Of a stretch of DNA of 64,000 bases, positions 35,428-45,724 are shown in pieces. The stretch's first letter is position 1; every line of letters starts with the position of its first letter. Source of the DNA: Bordetella genomosp. 2 (GTDB taxonomy: Bacteria; Pseudomonadota; Gammaproteobacteria; Burkholderiales; Burkholderiaceae_B); contig NZ_NEVT01000008.1 of NCBI RefSeq assembly GCF_002261345.1, positions 459,844 to 523,843 on the forward strand. Reading direction: 5' to 3'. A program made the position numbers and the translations under genes. Below the pieces are notes generated by a model. That model was given only the letters and a program-made list of their open reading frames with translations. It made no database searches and was not told the DNA's origin.

Positions 35428-36300
35428 ATGTTGAAAGTCGTCCTCATCACCGGTATTTCCGGCTCGGGCAAGTCGGTCGCGCTGCGCATGCTGGAAGACG
35501 CCAGCTACACCTGCATCGACAACCTGCCGGTCCGCTTTCTCAGCGAAGTCATCGCCGGCGCACGCGACGACGGGCTGGAGCGGATAGCCATCGCCATCGA
35601 CGTGCGCTCGCCGGGCGAACTGGCCGAACTGCCCGGGGTGATCACCGCACTGCGCGCCATGGGCACGTCGCTGCGCGTCGTGTTCCTGGACGCCAACACG
35701 AACACGCTGGTCCAGCGCTATTCCGAATCGCGCCGCCGCCATCCCCTGACCGACCGCCTGGCGCGCGGCGGCACGTCGCCGTCGCTGCTGGACTGTATCG
35801 CGCTGGAGCGCGACCTGCTGGCCCCCCTGCGCGAGCAGGAACATGTCATCGACACCTCCGACCTGACGCCGGGCCAGCTGCGCGCCTGGATCCGCGGCCT
35901 GATCCAGGCCGACCGGCCGCCGCTGGTGCTGACCTTCGAGTCATTCGCCTACAAGCGCGGCGTGCCCAGCGATGCCGACCTGGTCTTCGACGTACGCTGC
36001 CTGCCCAACCCCTACTATGATCGCAACCTGCGGCCCTTGACCGGCCGCGACGAACCGGTGGCGAACTGGCTGGCCAGCTTCGACATCGTCGGCCAGATGA
36101 TCGACGATATCGCTGGCTACCTGGGCCGCTGGCTCCCGCAATACACGCAAGATACGCGCAATTACCTGACCGTTGCCATCGGTTGCACCGGCGGCCAGCA
36201 CCGCTCTGTGTATGTGGTGGAGCAGCTGGCGCGCCGCTTCTCCGACCACACCCCCCTGCTGGTGCGGCATCGCACGCAATTGCCCGACGAACCCGCATGA
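35428..36300 (+). CDS. rapZ: RNase adapter protein / nucleotide-binding protein RapZ
   Basis: A 290-residue P-loop protein (YhbJ/YvcJ family) that in enterobacteria delivers sRNAs to RNase E and controls glucosamine-6-phosphate synthesis. Walker A GISGSGKS (about 9-16) and the C-terminal signature IGCTGGQHRSVYVVE are intact. The ATG at 35428 follows AAGG. In many betaproteobacteria rapZ directly follows hprK; here two cytochrome genes on the other strand lie between. It overlaps rlpA by four bases. Confidence 0.93.
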   Translation: MLKVVLITGISGSGKSVALRMLEDASYTCIDNLPVRFLSEVIAGARDDGLERIAIAIDVRSPGELAELPGVITALRAMGTSLRVVFLDANTNTLVQRYSESRRRHPLTDRLARGGTSPSLLDCIALERDLLAPLREQEHVIDTSDLTPGQLRAWIRGLIQADRPPLVLTFESFAYKRGVPSDADLVFDVRCLPNPYYDRNLRPLTGRDEPVANWLASFDIVGQMIDDIAGYLGRWLPQYTQDTRNYLTVAIGCTGGQHRSVYVVEQLARRFSDHTPLLVRHRTQLPDEPA

Positions 36301-37241
36301 CGAGATCCCGACAACTATTCACGCTCCTGCTGATAAGCCTGGCCCTGGCGGTCGCGGGCTGCTCTTCGCCCAAGCCCCGCCAGACCGCCGGCGGCGGCTA
36401 CTACCAGGACGACGGCCCCGACGCCAATCCGCCGGCCGGCCTGGAGAACCTGCCGGATGCCATCCCGCGCCTCGAACCGCTGGCCAGCGGCGCCAACCGG
36501 CCCTATACGGTGTTCGGCAAGCGCTATGTGCCCGACGACGGCGAGCAGCCCTACAAGGAGCGCGGCATCGCCTCCTGGTACGGCAAGAAGTTCCATGGCA
36601 AGCGCACCGCCATCGGCGAGGTCTACGACATGTACGAGATGACGGCGGCGCACCCGACCATGCCGCTGCCCAGCTACGCGCGGGTCACCAGCACGATCAA
36701 CGGCAAAACCGTGATCGTGCGGGTGAACGACCGCGGCCCGTTCCACAGCAACCGCATCATGGACCTGTCGTATGCGGCGGCGCGCAAGCTGGGCATCATC
36801 AAGCCCGGCAAGGGCGAGGTCGTGGTCGAACGCATCCTGCCGGAGGAAATCCGCCTGGCGCAGGCCGACCGCCAGACCATGACCGACACCGCGCCGTCCC
36901 CCACGGTGCTCGCGTCGGCCAGCCCGTCCGGCCTGCCGCCCGAGCCGGCGGGGCTGACCATGACCGAGCTGGGCCCCGCGACGCCGGCCCCGGCGGCCGC
37001 GCCCGGCCAGGTGTACTTGCAGGTCGGCGCCTTCAGCGAGCCGGCCAATGCGCAATCGCTGCTGAGCCGGGTCAACCAGCAACTCGGCCCCGCCGCCGGC
37101 GACCCGCCGGCCACGGTGCAGCAGACCGGCAGCCTGTACCGCGTCAAGATCGGCCCCTATGCCGACCGGGCCAGCGCGCTGGACGCCGTCGGCCAGGTGG
37201 CCGATCGCATCGGCATCCTGCCCAACGTCGTCGGCCCCTGA
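36297..37241 (+). CDS. rlpA: RlpA-like septal peptidoglycan lipoprotein
   Basis: Outer-membrane lipoprotein (314 residues) with lipobox AVAGC (Cys22), a double-psi beta-barrel domain (about 95-185; GIASWYGKKFHGKRTA and VNDRGPFHSNRIMDLS) and a C-terminal SPOR domain (about 238-312; VYLQVGAFSEPANAQ). Relatives bind or cleave denuded glycan strands at the division site. The catalytic-type Asp of VNDRGPF is present. Its ATG overlaps the rapZ stop. Confidence 0.9.
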   Translation: MTRSRQLFTLLLISLALAVAGCSSPKPRQTAGGGYYQDDGPDANPPAGLENLPDAIPRLEPLASGANRPYTVFGKRYVPDDGEQPYKERGIASWYGKKFHGKRTAIGEVYDMYEMTAAHPTMPLPSYARVTSTINGKTVIVRVNDRGPFHSNRIMDLSYAAARKLGIIKPGKGEVVVERILPEEIRLAQADRQTMTDTAPSPTVLASASPSGLPPEPAGLTMTELGPATPAPAAAPGQVYLQVGAFSEPANAQSLLSRVNQQLGPAAGDPPATVQQTGSLYRVKIGPYADRASALDAVGQVADRIGILPNVVGP

Positions 37242-37242
37242 C

Positions 37243-37806
37243 CTACCAGGGCAGTTCGGCCTGGCCGCTGTCGACCCGGCGCGTGCGCGCGTGACGGCCC
37301 AGGTAGCGGTGCCCCTCGTGCGCCAGCAGGGCCTGCTTGCGCGGCAGCCCGCCGCCGAACCCGGTCAGCGAAGTGTCGCGGCCGATCACCCGGTGGCACG
37401 GAATGATGATGGAAATGGGGTTGCGGCCGATCGCCTGGGCCGCCGCCCGTACGGCCTTGGGCTTGCCGATGGCCGAGGCCAGTTCGCCGTAGCTGCAGGT
37501 CGCGCCGAACGGCAGGGCCAGCAAGGCTTGCCACACCGCCTGCTGGAACGGCGTGCCGAGCGGTTCCAGCGCCACCTCGAACTCGCGCCGCCGGCCGGCG
37601 AACCATTCGGCCAGTTCGGCGCGCGCCTGGCACAGCACCGCATGCGACGGCGCCAGGCGCCAGGCCGGCGACGGCGCGGGCAGGTCGTCCTGGTCCAGGA
37701 ACCATGCGCCGCGCAGGGCGGTGTCGCTGGCGGCCAGCCGCAGCGGCCCCAACGGCGTATCGGTATCGAGATAGGCCACGGCCTCGGTGGCGGCCGGCGG
37801 CTTCAT
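37243..37806 (-). CDS. ogt: Methylated-DNA-[protein]-cysteine methyltransferase
   Basis: Suicidal repair protein (187 residues) that removes alkyl groups from O6-guanine. The acceptor is Cys137 in IIIPCHRVIG, and the DNA-binding helix LASAIGKPKAVRAAAQAIGRNP precedes it. It lacks an Ada regulatory domain. Its start overlaps the rsmI stop (ATGA). Whether it is the ogt or ada-type methyltransferase orthologue cannot be fixed, but the single-domain form fits Ogt. A C-terminal tail of about 30 residues after GGGLPRKQALLAHEG is normal. Confidence 0.88.
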   Translation of the reverse strand: MKPPAATEAVAYLDTDTPLGPLRLAASDTALRGAWFLDQDDLPAPSPAWRLAPSHAVLCQARAELAEWFAGRRREFEVALEPLGTPFQQAVWQALLALPFGATCSYGELASAIGKPKAVRAAAQAIGRNPISIIIPCHRVIGRDTSLTGFGGGLPRKQALLAHEGHRYLGRHARTRRVDSGQAELPW

Positions 37807-38711
37807 GATGCGGGGCGCCGCGCCAGCGCCAGGGCATAGAGGACATCGCGGGGCTGCCCGGTGACTTTCGCGGCCACCCGCGCCGCGTCGCGCACCGACA
37901 GGCTTTCGAGCAGCGCGTCGAGCAGCGCGCCGGTGGCCGGGTCGTCGGCGGCATGGACGATCAGCACGAATTCCCCCTGCTCGCGGTGCGGGTCGTCCGC
38001 CAGCCATTGCGCGGCCCGCGACAGCGGCATGGTGGCGATCTGCTCGAAGCGCTTGGTGAGTTCGCGCGCCACGGTCAGGCTGCGCTGCGGGCCGCAGACC
38101 TCGAGCAGGTCGGCCAGGGTCGCGGCCAGCCGGTGCGGCGACTCGAACATCACCACGGGCGCCGCCAGCGCGCACCAGGAACGCAGCCAGCGCTGGCGCG
38201 CCGCTGATTTGGACGGCGCGAAGCCGGCGAACGCGTAGGCCGGGTTCTCGTCGGAGGTGACGCCGCTGCCCATCAGGGCCGTGATGACGGCGCTCGGCCC
38301 CGGCACCGGCACCACCGCATAGCCCGCCTCGCGCACGGCGCGCACCACGCGGGCGCCGGGATCGCTGACCGCCGGCGCGCCGGCGTCGGACACCAGCGCG
38401 ACCCGCTGCCCCTGCGCCAGCCGCTGGCAGATCTGTTGCGCGGCGGCGGCCTCGTTGTGGCGATGCGCCGCCATCAGCGGCGTGGCGATGCCCCAGGCAT
38501 CGAGCAGGCTGCGGCTGGAGCGGGTGTCCTCGGCCGCGATCACGTCGGCGCGGGCCAGGGCCTGCCAGGCGCGCAGGCCGAGGTCGCCCAGGTTGCCGAT
38601 GGGAGTGGCCACGACATACAGCGCGGCCTCGGGCCAATGCTGGCCGGCCACGCGCTCGGCCATGCGGGTCCAGGCGTCGCCGGCGGGTGCAAGCGGGACA
38701 TTCTGATTCAT
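37803..38711 (-). CDS. rsmI: 16S rRNA (cytidine1402-2'-O)-methyltransferase
   Basis: SAM-dependent tetrapyrrole methylase-fold enzyme (302 residues) that modifies C1402 in the ribosomal P site. Signature stretches are LYVVATPIGNLGDL (about 32), AAEDTRSS, LVSDAGAPAVSDPG and VPVPGPSAVITAL, with the substrate region FAGFAPSK. It is divergent from yraN, as in the E. coli yraL(rsmI)-yraM-yraN-diaA-yraP region; lpoA is missing here. The 65-base gap to yraN should carry both promoters. Confidence 0.94.
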   Translation of the reverse strand: MNQNVPLAPAGDAWTRMAERVAGQHWPEAALYVVATPIGNLGDLGLRAWQALARADVIAAEDTRSSRSLLDAWGIATPLMAAHRHNEAAAAQQICQRLAQGQRVALVSDAGAPAVSDPGARVVRAVREAGYAVVPVPGPSAVITALMGSGVTSDENPAYAFAGFAPSKSAARQRWLRSWCALAAPVVMFESPHRLAATLADLLEVCGPQRSLTVARELTKRFEQIATMPLSRAAQWLADDPHREQGEFVLIVHAADDPATGALLDALLESLSVRDAARVAAKVTGQPRDVLYALALARRPAS

Positions 38712-38776
38712 TGACGGTGGCGGCTACGGGTGAAACTGTGCCAGTGTAGCCTTCCATTCCCGTCAACGGCATTGGC

Positions 38777-39265
38777 ATGGACGACCCCGCCCCGGATATC
38801 GCCTTTGAACGCGCCCGCCAGGCGCAGCAGCGCCTGCTCAAGCGCCGCCGGGCCGCCGGCGGACGCGCGGCGGCCCGGCGCAGGCCCGAGGATGCGCCGC
38901 GCCTGTCGCCCACCCAGCGCGCCGGCGCGGCGCGCGAGACCCAGGCCGCGCGGCTCCTGACGGCGGCCGGCCTGGTTCCGCTGGCGCGCAACCTGCCCGG
39001 CGGCGCGGGCGAGATCGACCTGGTCATGCGCGATGGCGACGTGCTGGTGTTCGTCGAGGTGCGCGCGCGCGCCAGCGGCCGCTATGGCGGCGCCGCCGCG
39101 AGCGTCGGCCGCGCCAAGCAGGCGCGCCTGCTGCGCAGCGCCGCCATGCTGCTGCCCGCGCTGGCCGACCGGCACTGGGGCGGCCGCATCCCGGCGGCGC
39201 GCTTCGATGTCGTCGCCTTCGAGCCCGACGGGCCGCGCTGGCTCAAGGCTGCGTTCAGCCTGTAG
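38777..39265 (+). CDS. yraN: UPF0102 nuclease-fold protein YraN
   Basis: A 162-residue protein with a Holliday-junction-resolvase-like fold, in which [23 protein letters not shown] (about 74-97) carries the D-ExK-type metal-binding residues. Conserved around [15 protein letters not shown]. The first 50 residues are Arg/Ala-rich and longer than in E. coli YraN (131), and may include a non-functional leader. Its biological role is unknown; linkage with rsmI and diaA is ancient. Confidence 0.85.
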   Translation: MDDPAPDIAFERARQAQQRLLKRRRAAGGRAAARRRPEDAPRLSPTQRAGAARETQAARLLTAAGLVPLARNLPGGAGEIDLVMRDGDVLVFVEVRARASGRYGGAAASVGRAKQARLLRSAAMLLPALADRHWGGRIPAARFDVVAFEPDGPRWLKAAFSL

Positions 39266-39294
39266 CGCGGCGGCGCCATGAGATAATGGCGGTC

Positions 39295-39888
39295 ATGGAT
39301 ATGACTTCTCGGATGACGTCGCACTTCCGCGACGCCATGGCCACCTGTGAACAGAGCATGCAGGCCTTGTCCGGCCCACTGGCGGGCGCCGTGGACCTGC
39401 TCTTCGCAGCCTTGGCCAACAACGGCAAGATTCTGGCCTGCGGCAACGGCGGCTCGGCCGCCGACGCGCAGCATTTCATCGCCGAACTGGTCGGCCGCTT
39501 CGAACGCGAACGCCTGCCGCTGGCCGGGGTGGCGCTGAACACCGACACGGCCATCCTCACCGCGGTCGGCAACGACTACGGCTTCGAAGAAATCTACGAG
39601 CGCCAGGTCAACGCGCTGGGCCAGCCGGGCGATGTCCTGGTGGCCATTTCCACCAGCGGCAATTCGGCCAATGTGGCCCGCGCCGTGCAGGCCGCCCACG
39701 ACCGCGAAATGCCGGTCATCGCCCTCACCGGCAAGGGCGGCGGGGTAATGAGTGAACTCCTGGGCGCGCATGACGTCCATCTCTGTGTGCCCAGCGACCG
39801 CACCATGCGCATCCAGGAAATCCACGGCCTGCTGCTGCACGCGCTCTGCGACGGTATAGACGCCCTTCTTCTAGGAGACACCGAATGA
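39295..39888 (+). CDS. diaA: SIS-domain protein DiaA / GmhA-like
   Basis: SIS-domain protein of 197 residues. Two families look alike: DiaA, which binds DnaA and times replication initiation, and GmhA phosphoheptose isomerase. Gene order yraN-this-dolP matches the diaA location, so DiaA is preferred; the SIS core ILACGNGGSAADAQHFIAELVGRFE and ISTSGNSANV are shared by both. ATGs at 39286, 39295 and 39301 are all possible; no clear ribosome site decides between them. Its stop overlaps dolP by four bases. Confidence 0.8.
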   Translation: MDMTSRMTSHFRDAMATCEQSMQALSGPLAGAVDLLFAALANNGKILACGNGGSAADAQHFIAELVGRFERERLPLAGVALNTDTAILTAVGNDYGFEEIYERQVNALGQPGDVLVAISTSGNSANVARAVQAAHDREMPVIALTGKGGGVMSELLGAHDVHLCVPSDRTMRIQEIHGLLLHALCDGIDALLLGDTE

Positions 39889-40622
39889 TGCCCGACGCCA
39901 AAACCGCCGCCCGTCCCCTGCTGTTCGCCGCCCTGCTCGGCACCGCCGCGCTGTCCCTGTCGGCGTGCGCGCCGCTGGTCGTGGGAGGCGCCGCCGCCAC
40001 CACCGCCGTGGTCATCTCCGACCGCCGCACCTCGGGCGCCCAGCTCGAAGACAAGAACATCGCCTACAAGGTCGAGCGCGACACCGCCACCAAGCTGGGC
40101 GCCAGCGCCCGCGTCAACGCCATGGCGTACAACGGCGTCGTGCTGCTGACCGGCGACGTGCCGTCCGAAGCCGCCAAGAGCCAGGCCGCGGCCCTGGCGC
40201 AGAACGTCCAGCACGTGAAGAAGGTGGTCAACCAGCTCAACGTCGGGCCGGCCGCCTCGTTCAGCACCCGCTCCAACGACACCTGGCTGAGCTCCAAGGT
40301 CCGCACCGCCCTGATCAACACCAAGTACGTCCCTTCGGGCACCATCGACCTCACCACCGACCGCGGCGTGGTCTACCTGATGGGCCTGGTGACCGAGGCC
40401 GAGGGCAACTACGCCGCGACCGCCGCCTCGGAAGTGGGCGGCGTGTCCAAAGTGGTTAAACTGTTCGAAGTCATCAGCCGCGAAGAGGCCCTGCGCCTGT
40501 CGGGCTCCTCGACCCAGCAGCAGGGGTCGCAGTCCGGCAACGCGCAGCAGCAAAGCCCGGCTCCCATCGAGTCGGGCGGCGGCGGCACGGTCGACGGCGT
40601 CCAGGCGATACCCATCAAGTAA
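39885..40622 (+). CDS. dolP: BON-domain outer-membrane lipoprotein DolP (YraP)
   Basis: Outer-membrane lipoprotein (245 residues) with lipobox LSAC (Cys28) and two BON domains (about 60-125 and 135-205; VNAMAYNGVVLLTGDVPSEA and TDRGVVYLMGLVTEAEG). In E. coli DolP binds anionic phospholipids at the septum and helps BAM and envelope integrity. A Ser/Gln/Gly-rich tail follows from about residue 210. It is directly abutted by the TlpA-like gene (stop TAA then ATG). Confidence 0.9.
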   Translation: MMPDAKTAARPLLFAALLGTAALSLSACAPLVVGGAAATTAVVISDRRTSGAQLEDKNIAYKVERDTATKLGASARVNAMAYNGVVLLTGDVPSEAAKSQAAALAQNVQHVKKVVNQLNVGPAASFSTRSNDTWLSSKVRTALINTKYVPSGTIDLTTDRGVVYLMGLVTEAEGNYAATAASEVGGVSKVVKLFEVISREEALRLSGSSTQQQGSQSGNAQQQSPAPIESGGGGTVDGVQAIPIK

Positions 40623-41117
40623 ATGAAAAAGCTCATCCTTTCCCTGGCCGTCCTGGTGGCGGCCGGCATCGGCGCCTGGTTCGTCTGGCGCCCGGCGCCG
40701 ATGGCGCCCGATGTCGCCTTCACCACCATCGAGGGCAAAACGTTCAGCATGCAGGACCTACGCGGCAAGGTCGTGCTGGTCAAGTTCTGGGCCACCAGTT
40801 GCGTCACCTGTGTCAAGCAAATGCCCGACACCATCCAGGCCTACCAGCAGTACGCCCCCGAGGGCTACGAGGCCATCGCGGTCGCCATGAACTACGACCC
40901 GCCCAACTATGTGCTGAACTTCGCCGAGACCCGCAAGCTGCCCTTCCCGGTGGCGCTCGACACGAAGGGCGACATCGCGCGCGCCTTCGGCGACGTGCGG
41001 CTCACCCCCACCGCCTTCCTGATCGACAAGCACGGCCGGATCATCAAGCGCTACCTGGGCGAATACGACCGGGCCGAGTTCCACGCCGCCGTCGAGAAGG
41101 CGCTGGCCGCAGGCTAG
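40623..41117 (+). CDS. TlpA/ResA-like membrane-anchored thioredoxin
   Basis: A 164-residue thiol-disulfide oxidoreductase with an N-terminal anchor (about 3-22) and a thioredoxin fold; the redox site is CVTC (Cys60, Cys63) in FWATSCVTC, an unusual dipeptide between the cysteines. The cis-Pro is in LTPTAFLID. It begins immediately after the dolP stop, so it is probably in that operon. Partner is unknown; TlpA/ResA proteins often reduce cytochrome c or copper-chaperone thiols. Confidence 0.85.
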   Translation: MKKLILSLAVLVAAGIGAWFVWRPAPMAPDVAFTTIEGKTFSMQDLRGKVVLVKFWATSCVTCVKQMPDTIQAYQQYAPEGYEAIAVAMNYDPPNYVLNFAETRKLPFPVALDTKGDIARAFGDVRLTPTAFLIDKHGRIIKRYLGEYDRAEFHAAVEKALAAG

Positions 41118-41174
41118 GGCCTGTTCCCTCCAAAAGCAGCGCGGGGCCGCCCCGCCCGCCACGGTCCGGCGCCC

Positions 41175-42059
41175 ATGCCCCAGAAGATCAACTTCAAGCT
41201 GCTGTCGGCCTTCATCTCGGTGGCCGAGCACGCCAGCTTCCGCAAGGCCGCCGAGCAGAACTTCGTCTCGCTGCCCGCCATCAGCATGCAGATCAAGCAG
41301 CTGGAAGAACAGGTGGGCGTGGCCCTGTTCCAGCGCACCACCCGCCGTGTCGAGCTCACGGCCGAAGGCGAGCAGTTGCTCATCAGCACGCGCAAGGCCA
41401 TGGCCGAGCTCGACAGCGGCCTGAGCCTGATCCAGCAGGCCGCCAATGCCCAGCACGGCACCCTGGCGCTGGCCTGCGTGCCCACGGTGGCCGGCACGCG
41501 CCTGCCCGCCCTGCTGACCGAGTACGCGCGCAAGTACCCGGGAATCGCGGTGCGGGTGCGCGAGCTGTCGCACCACGACCTGCTCGAGGCCGTGCGGCGG
41601 CGCGAGGTCGATTTCGGCATCAGCCCGGTGGAGGACAAGCGCCCGGAACTGGAATTCCAGCCCATTTTCGACGACGAGTACTGCGCGCTGCTGCCGCGCG
41701 GCTACCGGGACAACGGGCGCAAGACCATCTCGCTGCGCGAACTGACGCGCCTGCGGCTGCTCACGCTGGCGCCCAATTCATTGTTCCGCGGGCACCTGGA
41801 AGCGGCCCTGCAGGCCAATGGCATCGAAGCGGACCTGAGCTACGAGTTCACCCATGTCAGCACCTTGATCGCCATGGTCGAGGCCGGGCTGGGCGCCGGC
41901 ATCCTGCCGCGCATCGCCATCCCGCGCAACACGGCCCTGAAGACCGTGCGCATCGCCCGCCCGGCCCTGCAGCGCACCATCGCGGTGGTCACGATCCGCG
42001 GCCATCGCCTGTCGCCCCCGGCCGCGCGGCTGGTCGACATGCTGCAACAAGGGCTGTAA
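41175..42059 (+). CDS. LysR-family transcriptional regulator
   Basis: LTTR of 294 residues. The HTH is at about 1-60 (FRKAAEQNFVSLPAISMQIKQLEEQ) with VALFQRTTRRVELTAEG after it; the effector domain occupies the rest (GTLALACVPTVAGTRLPALL). It is followed, on the same strand after 129 bases, by a TauD-type dioxygenase gene that it may regulate. The intervening stretch contains the AT-rich segment 42079-42118, a plausible promoter/operator. Confidence 0.9.
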   Translation: MPQKINFKLLSAFISVAEHASFRKAAEQNFVSLPAISMQIKQLEEQVGVALFQRTTRRVELTAEGEQLLISTRKAMAELDSGLSLIQQAANAQHGTLALACVPTVAGTRLPALLTEYARKYPGIAVRVRELSHHDLLEAVRRREVDFGISPVEDKRPELEFQPIFDDEYCALLPRGYRDNGRKTISLRELTRLRLLTLAPNSLFRGHLEAALQANGIEADLSYEFTHVSTLIAMVEAGLGAGILPRIAIPRNTALKTVRIARPALQRTIAVVTIRGHRLSPPAARLVDMLQQGL

Positions 42060-42188
42060 GGCCAGTGGCGTCCAGTACTAAATTTTTCTGAACAATCGCT
42101 CATATTATTTGATTTGTCTGCACGCAGCGGGCGGCATACCATGCCTTCCAATACACAACCGGGTCCGCCCGCCACTGGAAGAGCGTTC

Positions 42189-43013
42189 ATGAAGATCAGG
42201 AAAATCGCCGGCGCACTGGGCGCCGAACTGTCCGGCATCGACCTGGCCGGCGGGCTGTCGGCCGGCCAGGCCGCCGAAGTGCGCCAGGCGCTGCTGGACC
42301 ACCAGGTCATTTTCATCAAGGGCCAGAAACTGGATCCGGCCCAATACCTGGCGTTCGCGCAGGCCATGGGCGAGCCGATCGAATACCCCTTCGTGCGCGG
42401 CCTGGAAGGCTATCCGACCATCATCGAGGTCAAGAAGCTGGAGCACGAGACGTCGAATTTCGGCGGCATCTGGCATTCGGATACCGCCTACCTGCGGGAA
42501 CCGCCGATGGGCTCCATGCTGCTGTCGCGGGAAATCCCGCCCTATGGCGGCGACACCCTGTTCGCCAACCAGTACCTGGCCTACGAGAGCCTGTCGGCGA
42601 CGATGCGCGGCGTGCTGGAAGGCCTGGTCGGCATCAACAGCTCGGCCCAGGCGGATGTCTCGAAGACGCGCGAGGACCGCATCCGCAGCGACGGGCGCGA
42701 CGCCGCGCCGGTGGAATACGTGGCCGAGCACCCGGTGGTGCGCACCCATCCCGAGACGGGGCGCCGGGCCTTGTACGTGAATGTGGCCCACACCGTGGGC
42801 ATCAAGGGCATGAGCAAGGAAGAAGCGGCGCCGCTGCTGCAGTTCCTGTTCCAGCACCAGGTCAGGCCGGAATTCACCTGCCGCTTCGCCTGGGAACCCG
42901 ACACCATCGCCTTCTGGGACAACCGCTGCACCCAGCACAACCCGGTCAACGACTACCACGGCTTTCGCCGCGTCATGCACCGGATCACCCTCAAGGGCGA
43001 CCGCCCGGCCTGA
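42189..43013 (+). CDS. TauD/TfdA-family Fe(II)/2-oxoglutarate dioxygenase
   Basis: Non-heme iron dioxygenase (274 residues). His96 and Asp98 (IWHSDTAYL) and distal His250 (NRCTQHN) form the iron triad, with the 2-oxoglutarate Arg in RRVMHR. The ATG at 42189 was chosen because GGAAGAG lies at proper spacing and MKIRKIAGALGAELSG is the family start; an ATG at 42141 would add 16 residues. It differs from the dioxygenase at 6898 and probably has another substrate, possibly a sulfonate, sulfate ester or aryloxyalkanoate. Confidence 0.87.
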   Translation: MKIRKIAGALGAELSGIDLAGGLSAGQAAEVRQALLDHQVIFIKGQKLDPAQYLAFAQAMGEPIEYPFVRGLEGYPTIIEVKKLEHETSNFGGIWHSDTAYLREPPMGSMLLSREIPPYGGDTLFANQYLAYESLSATMRGVLEGLVGINSSAQADVSKTREDRIRSDGRDAAPVEYVAEHPVVRTHPETGRRALYVNVAHTVGIKGMSKEEAAPLLQFLFQHQVRPEFTCRFAWEPDTIAFWDNRCTQHNPVNDYHGFRRVMHRITLKGDRPA

Positions 43014-43029
43014 GCCGGGCGGCGCCGGC

Positions 43030-43815
43030 TCAGAATGCCGGCACGACGGCGCCCTTGTATTTGTCCTGGATGAACTGCTTGACCGCCGGGGAATGCAGGG
43101 CGTCCACCAGCTTCTTGATGGCCGGCGCGTCCTTGTTGTCTTCGCGGGCGGCCACCAGGTTGGCGTAGGGCGAATCGGCGCCCTCGATGAACAGGGCGTC
43201 CTTGGTGGGCACCAGGCCGGCTTCCAGCGCGTAGTTGGTGTTGATCAGCGCCAGCGCCACGTCGCCCAGGGCGCGCGGCAGCATGGCGGCCTCGAGCTCG
43301 CGGAACTGCAGCTTCTTGGGGTTCTCGACCACGTCCAGCGGCGTGGCCACGATGTTGTCCGGGTCCTTCAGCTTGATCAGGCCTTGCTTCTGCAGCAGCA
43401 GCAAGGCGCGGCCGCTGTTGGACGGGTCGTTGGGGATGGCCACGGTCGCGCCCTCGGGCAGCGCGTCCAGCGACTTGACCTTGCGGGAATAGCCGCCGAA
43501 CGGCTCGACGTGCACCAGCCCCACCGACACCAGCTTGGTGCCGCGGTCCTTGTTGAAGGTGTCCAGGTACGGCTTGTGCTGGAAGAAGTTGGCGTCCAGC
43601 TCCTTGTCGGCCAGCTGCAGGTTGGGCTGCACGTAGTCGCTGAAGACCTTGATGTCGAGCTCGACGCCTTCCTTGGCCAGCACCGGCTTGACCACCTCGA
43701 GGATCTCGGCGTGCGGCACCTGGGTGGCCCCGACGGTCAGTTTTTCGGCGTGGGCGGCGCCGGCCAGGATGAAGGCGGACGCCAGCAGGGCGGTCCGGAC
43801 GAAAGCAAAGCGCAT
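43030..43815 (-). CDS. MetQ/NlpA-like substrate-binding protein, no lipobox
   Basis: Periplasmic binding protein (261 residues) of the MetQ/NlpA family that usually feeds a MetNI methionine importer. It has a signal peptide ending AHA-EKL, but no lipobox cysteine, so it is likely soluble rather than a lipoprotein. Family motifs FSDYVQPNLQLADKELDANFFQH and GATVAIPNDPSNSGRAL are present. No metN or metI lies nearby, so it is either an orphan or the transporter is elsewhere. The promoter region contains a perfect palindrome (43900-43912). Confidence 0.88.
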   Translation of the reverse strand: MRFAFVRTALLASAFILAGAAHAEKLTVGATQVPHAEILEVVKPVLAKEGVELDIKVFSDYVQPNLQLADKELDANFFQHKPYLDTFNKDRGTKLVSVGLVHVEPFGGYSRKVKSLDALPEGATVAIPNDPSNSGRALLLLQKQGLIKLKDPDNIVATPLDVVENPKKLQFRELEAAMLPRALGDVALALINTNYALEAGLVPTKDALFIEGADSPYANLVAAREDNKDAPAIKKLVDALHSPAVKQFIQDKYKGAVVPAF

Positions 43816-43899
43816 GGGCGACCTCGTAGAGTGGGATGACGGCGGCCAGCCGGCCCCAGGGGGCGGCGGCCGTTGCAAAAACGCCCCCAAATTTACCTT

Positions 43900-44941
<1,042 letters not shown>

Positions 44942-44942
<1 letters not shown>

Positions 44943-45688
44943 TGCAGGTGCGCCGCCACCTGCTGCGGCCGGCGGCGCGCCAGCGCCGTTCGCGCCGCAT
45001 CGCCACGGGCGTGCCCGACCGCCTGTGGCTGTTCGACCTCGACAACACCCTGCACGACACGTCGCACGCCATTTTCCCGCGCATCGACGACGGCATGACG
45101 CGGGCCGTGGCCGAATCGCTGGGCGTGGACGTCGACACCGCCAACCAGCTGCGCGCCAAATACTGGCGGCGCTACGGCGCCACCGTGATCGGCATGGTGC
45201 GCCACCACGGCATCGACGCCGACACCTTCCTGCGCCTGAGCCACGACTTCGACGTGGCGCCCCTGGTGCGCGCCGAAACCGGCCTGGCGGCCAAGCTGCG
45301 CCAGCTGCCGGGCCGCAAGGTGCTGCTGACCAACGCGCCCTTCCACTATGCCCGCGCGGTGCTGCGGCGGCTGGGCATCCTGCGCCACTTCGACAGCCTG
45401 TGGGCGATCGAGCACATGCGCCTGCACGGCGAGTACCGGCCCAAGCCCTCGGCGGCGCTGCTGCGCTACGTCCTGGCGCGCGAGGGCGTGCCGGCCGCGC
45501 GCGCGGTGCTGGTCGAAGACACTCTGTCGAACCTGCGCGGAGCGCGCCGCGCCGGCCTGCGCACGGTGCATGTCTACCATCCGGGCACGCCGTTTGCGCG
45601 AGGCGGCAACCATCGGCCAGCGTACGTCGACTTGCGGGTAAACTCGGTCAGTGACCTGCTGCTGCGCCGGCGTCCGCTGCGCGGATAG
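44942..45688 (+). CDS. HAD-family pyrimidine 5'-nucleotidase-like hydrolase
   Basis: A 248-residue HAD hydrolase of the YjjG/SDT1 (pyrimidine 5'-nucleotidase) group. The DxD nucleophile pair is Asp32/Asp34 in WLFDLDNTLHD, motif II is LLTNAPFHY, and the motif IV region is VLVEDTLSNLRGA. It follows argB with a one-base overlap. Substrate preference is inferred only from family. The 36-base gap before slmA has no terminator. Confidence 0.85.
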
Positions 45689-45724
45689 CGGCGCGACCTC
45701 CACCCCCTTCCCCGTTGTGAGCCC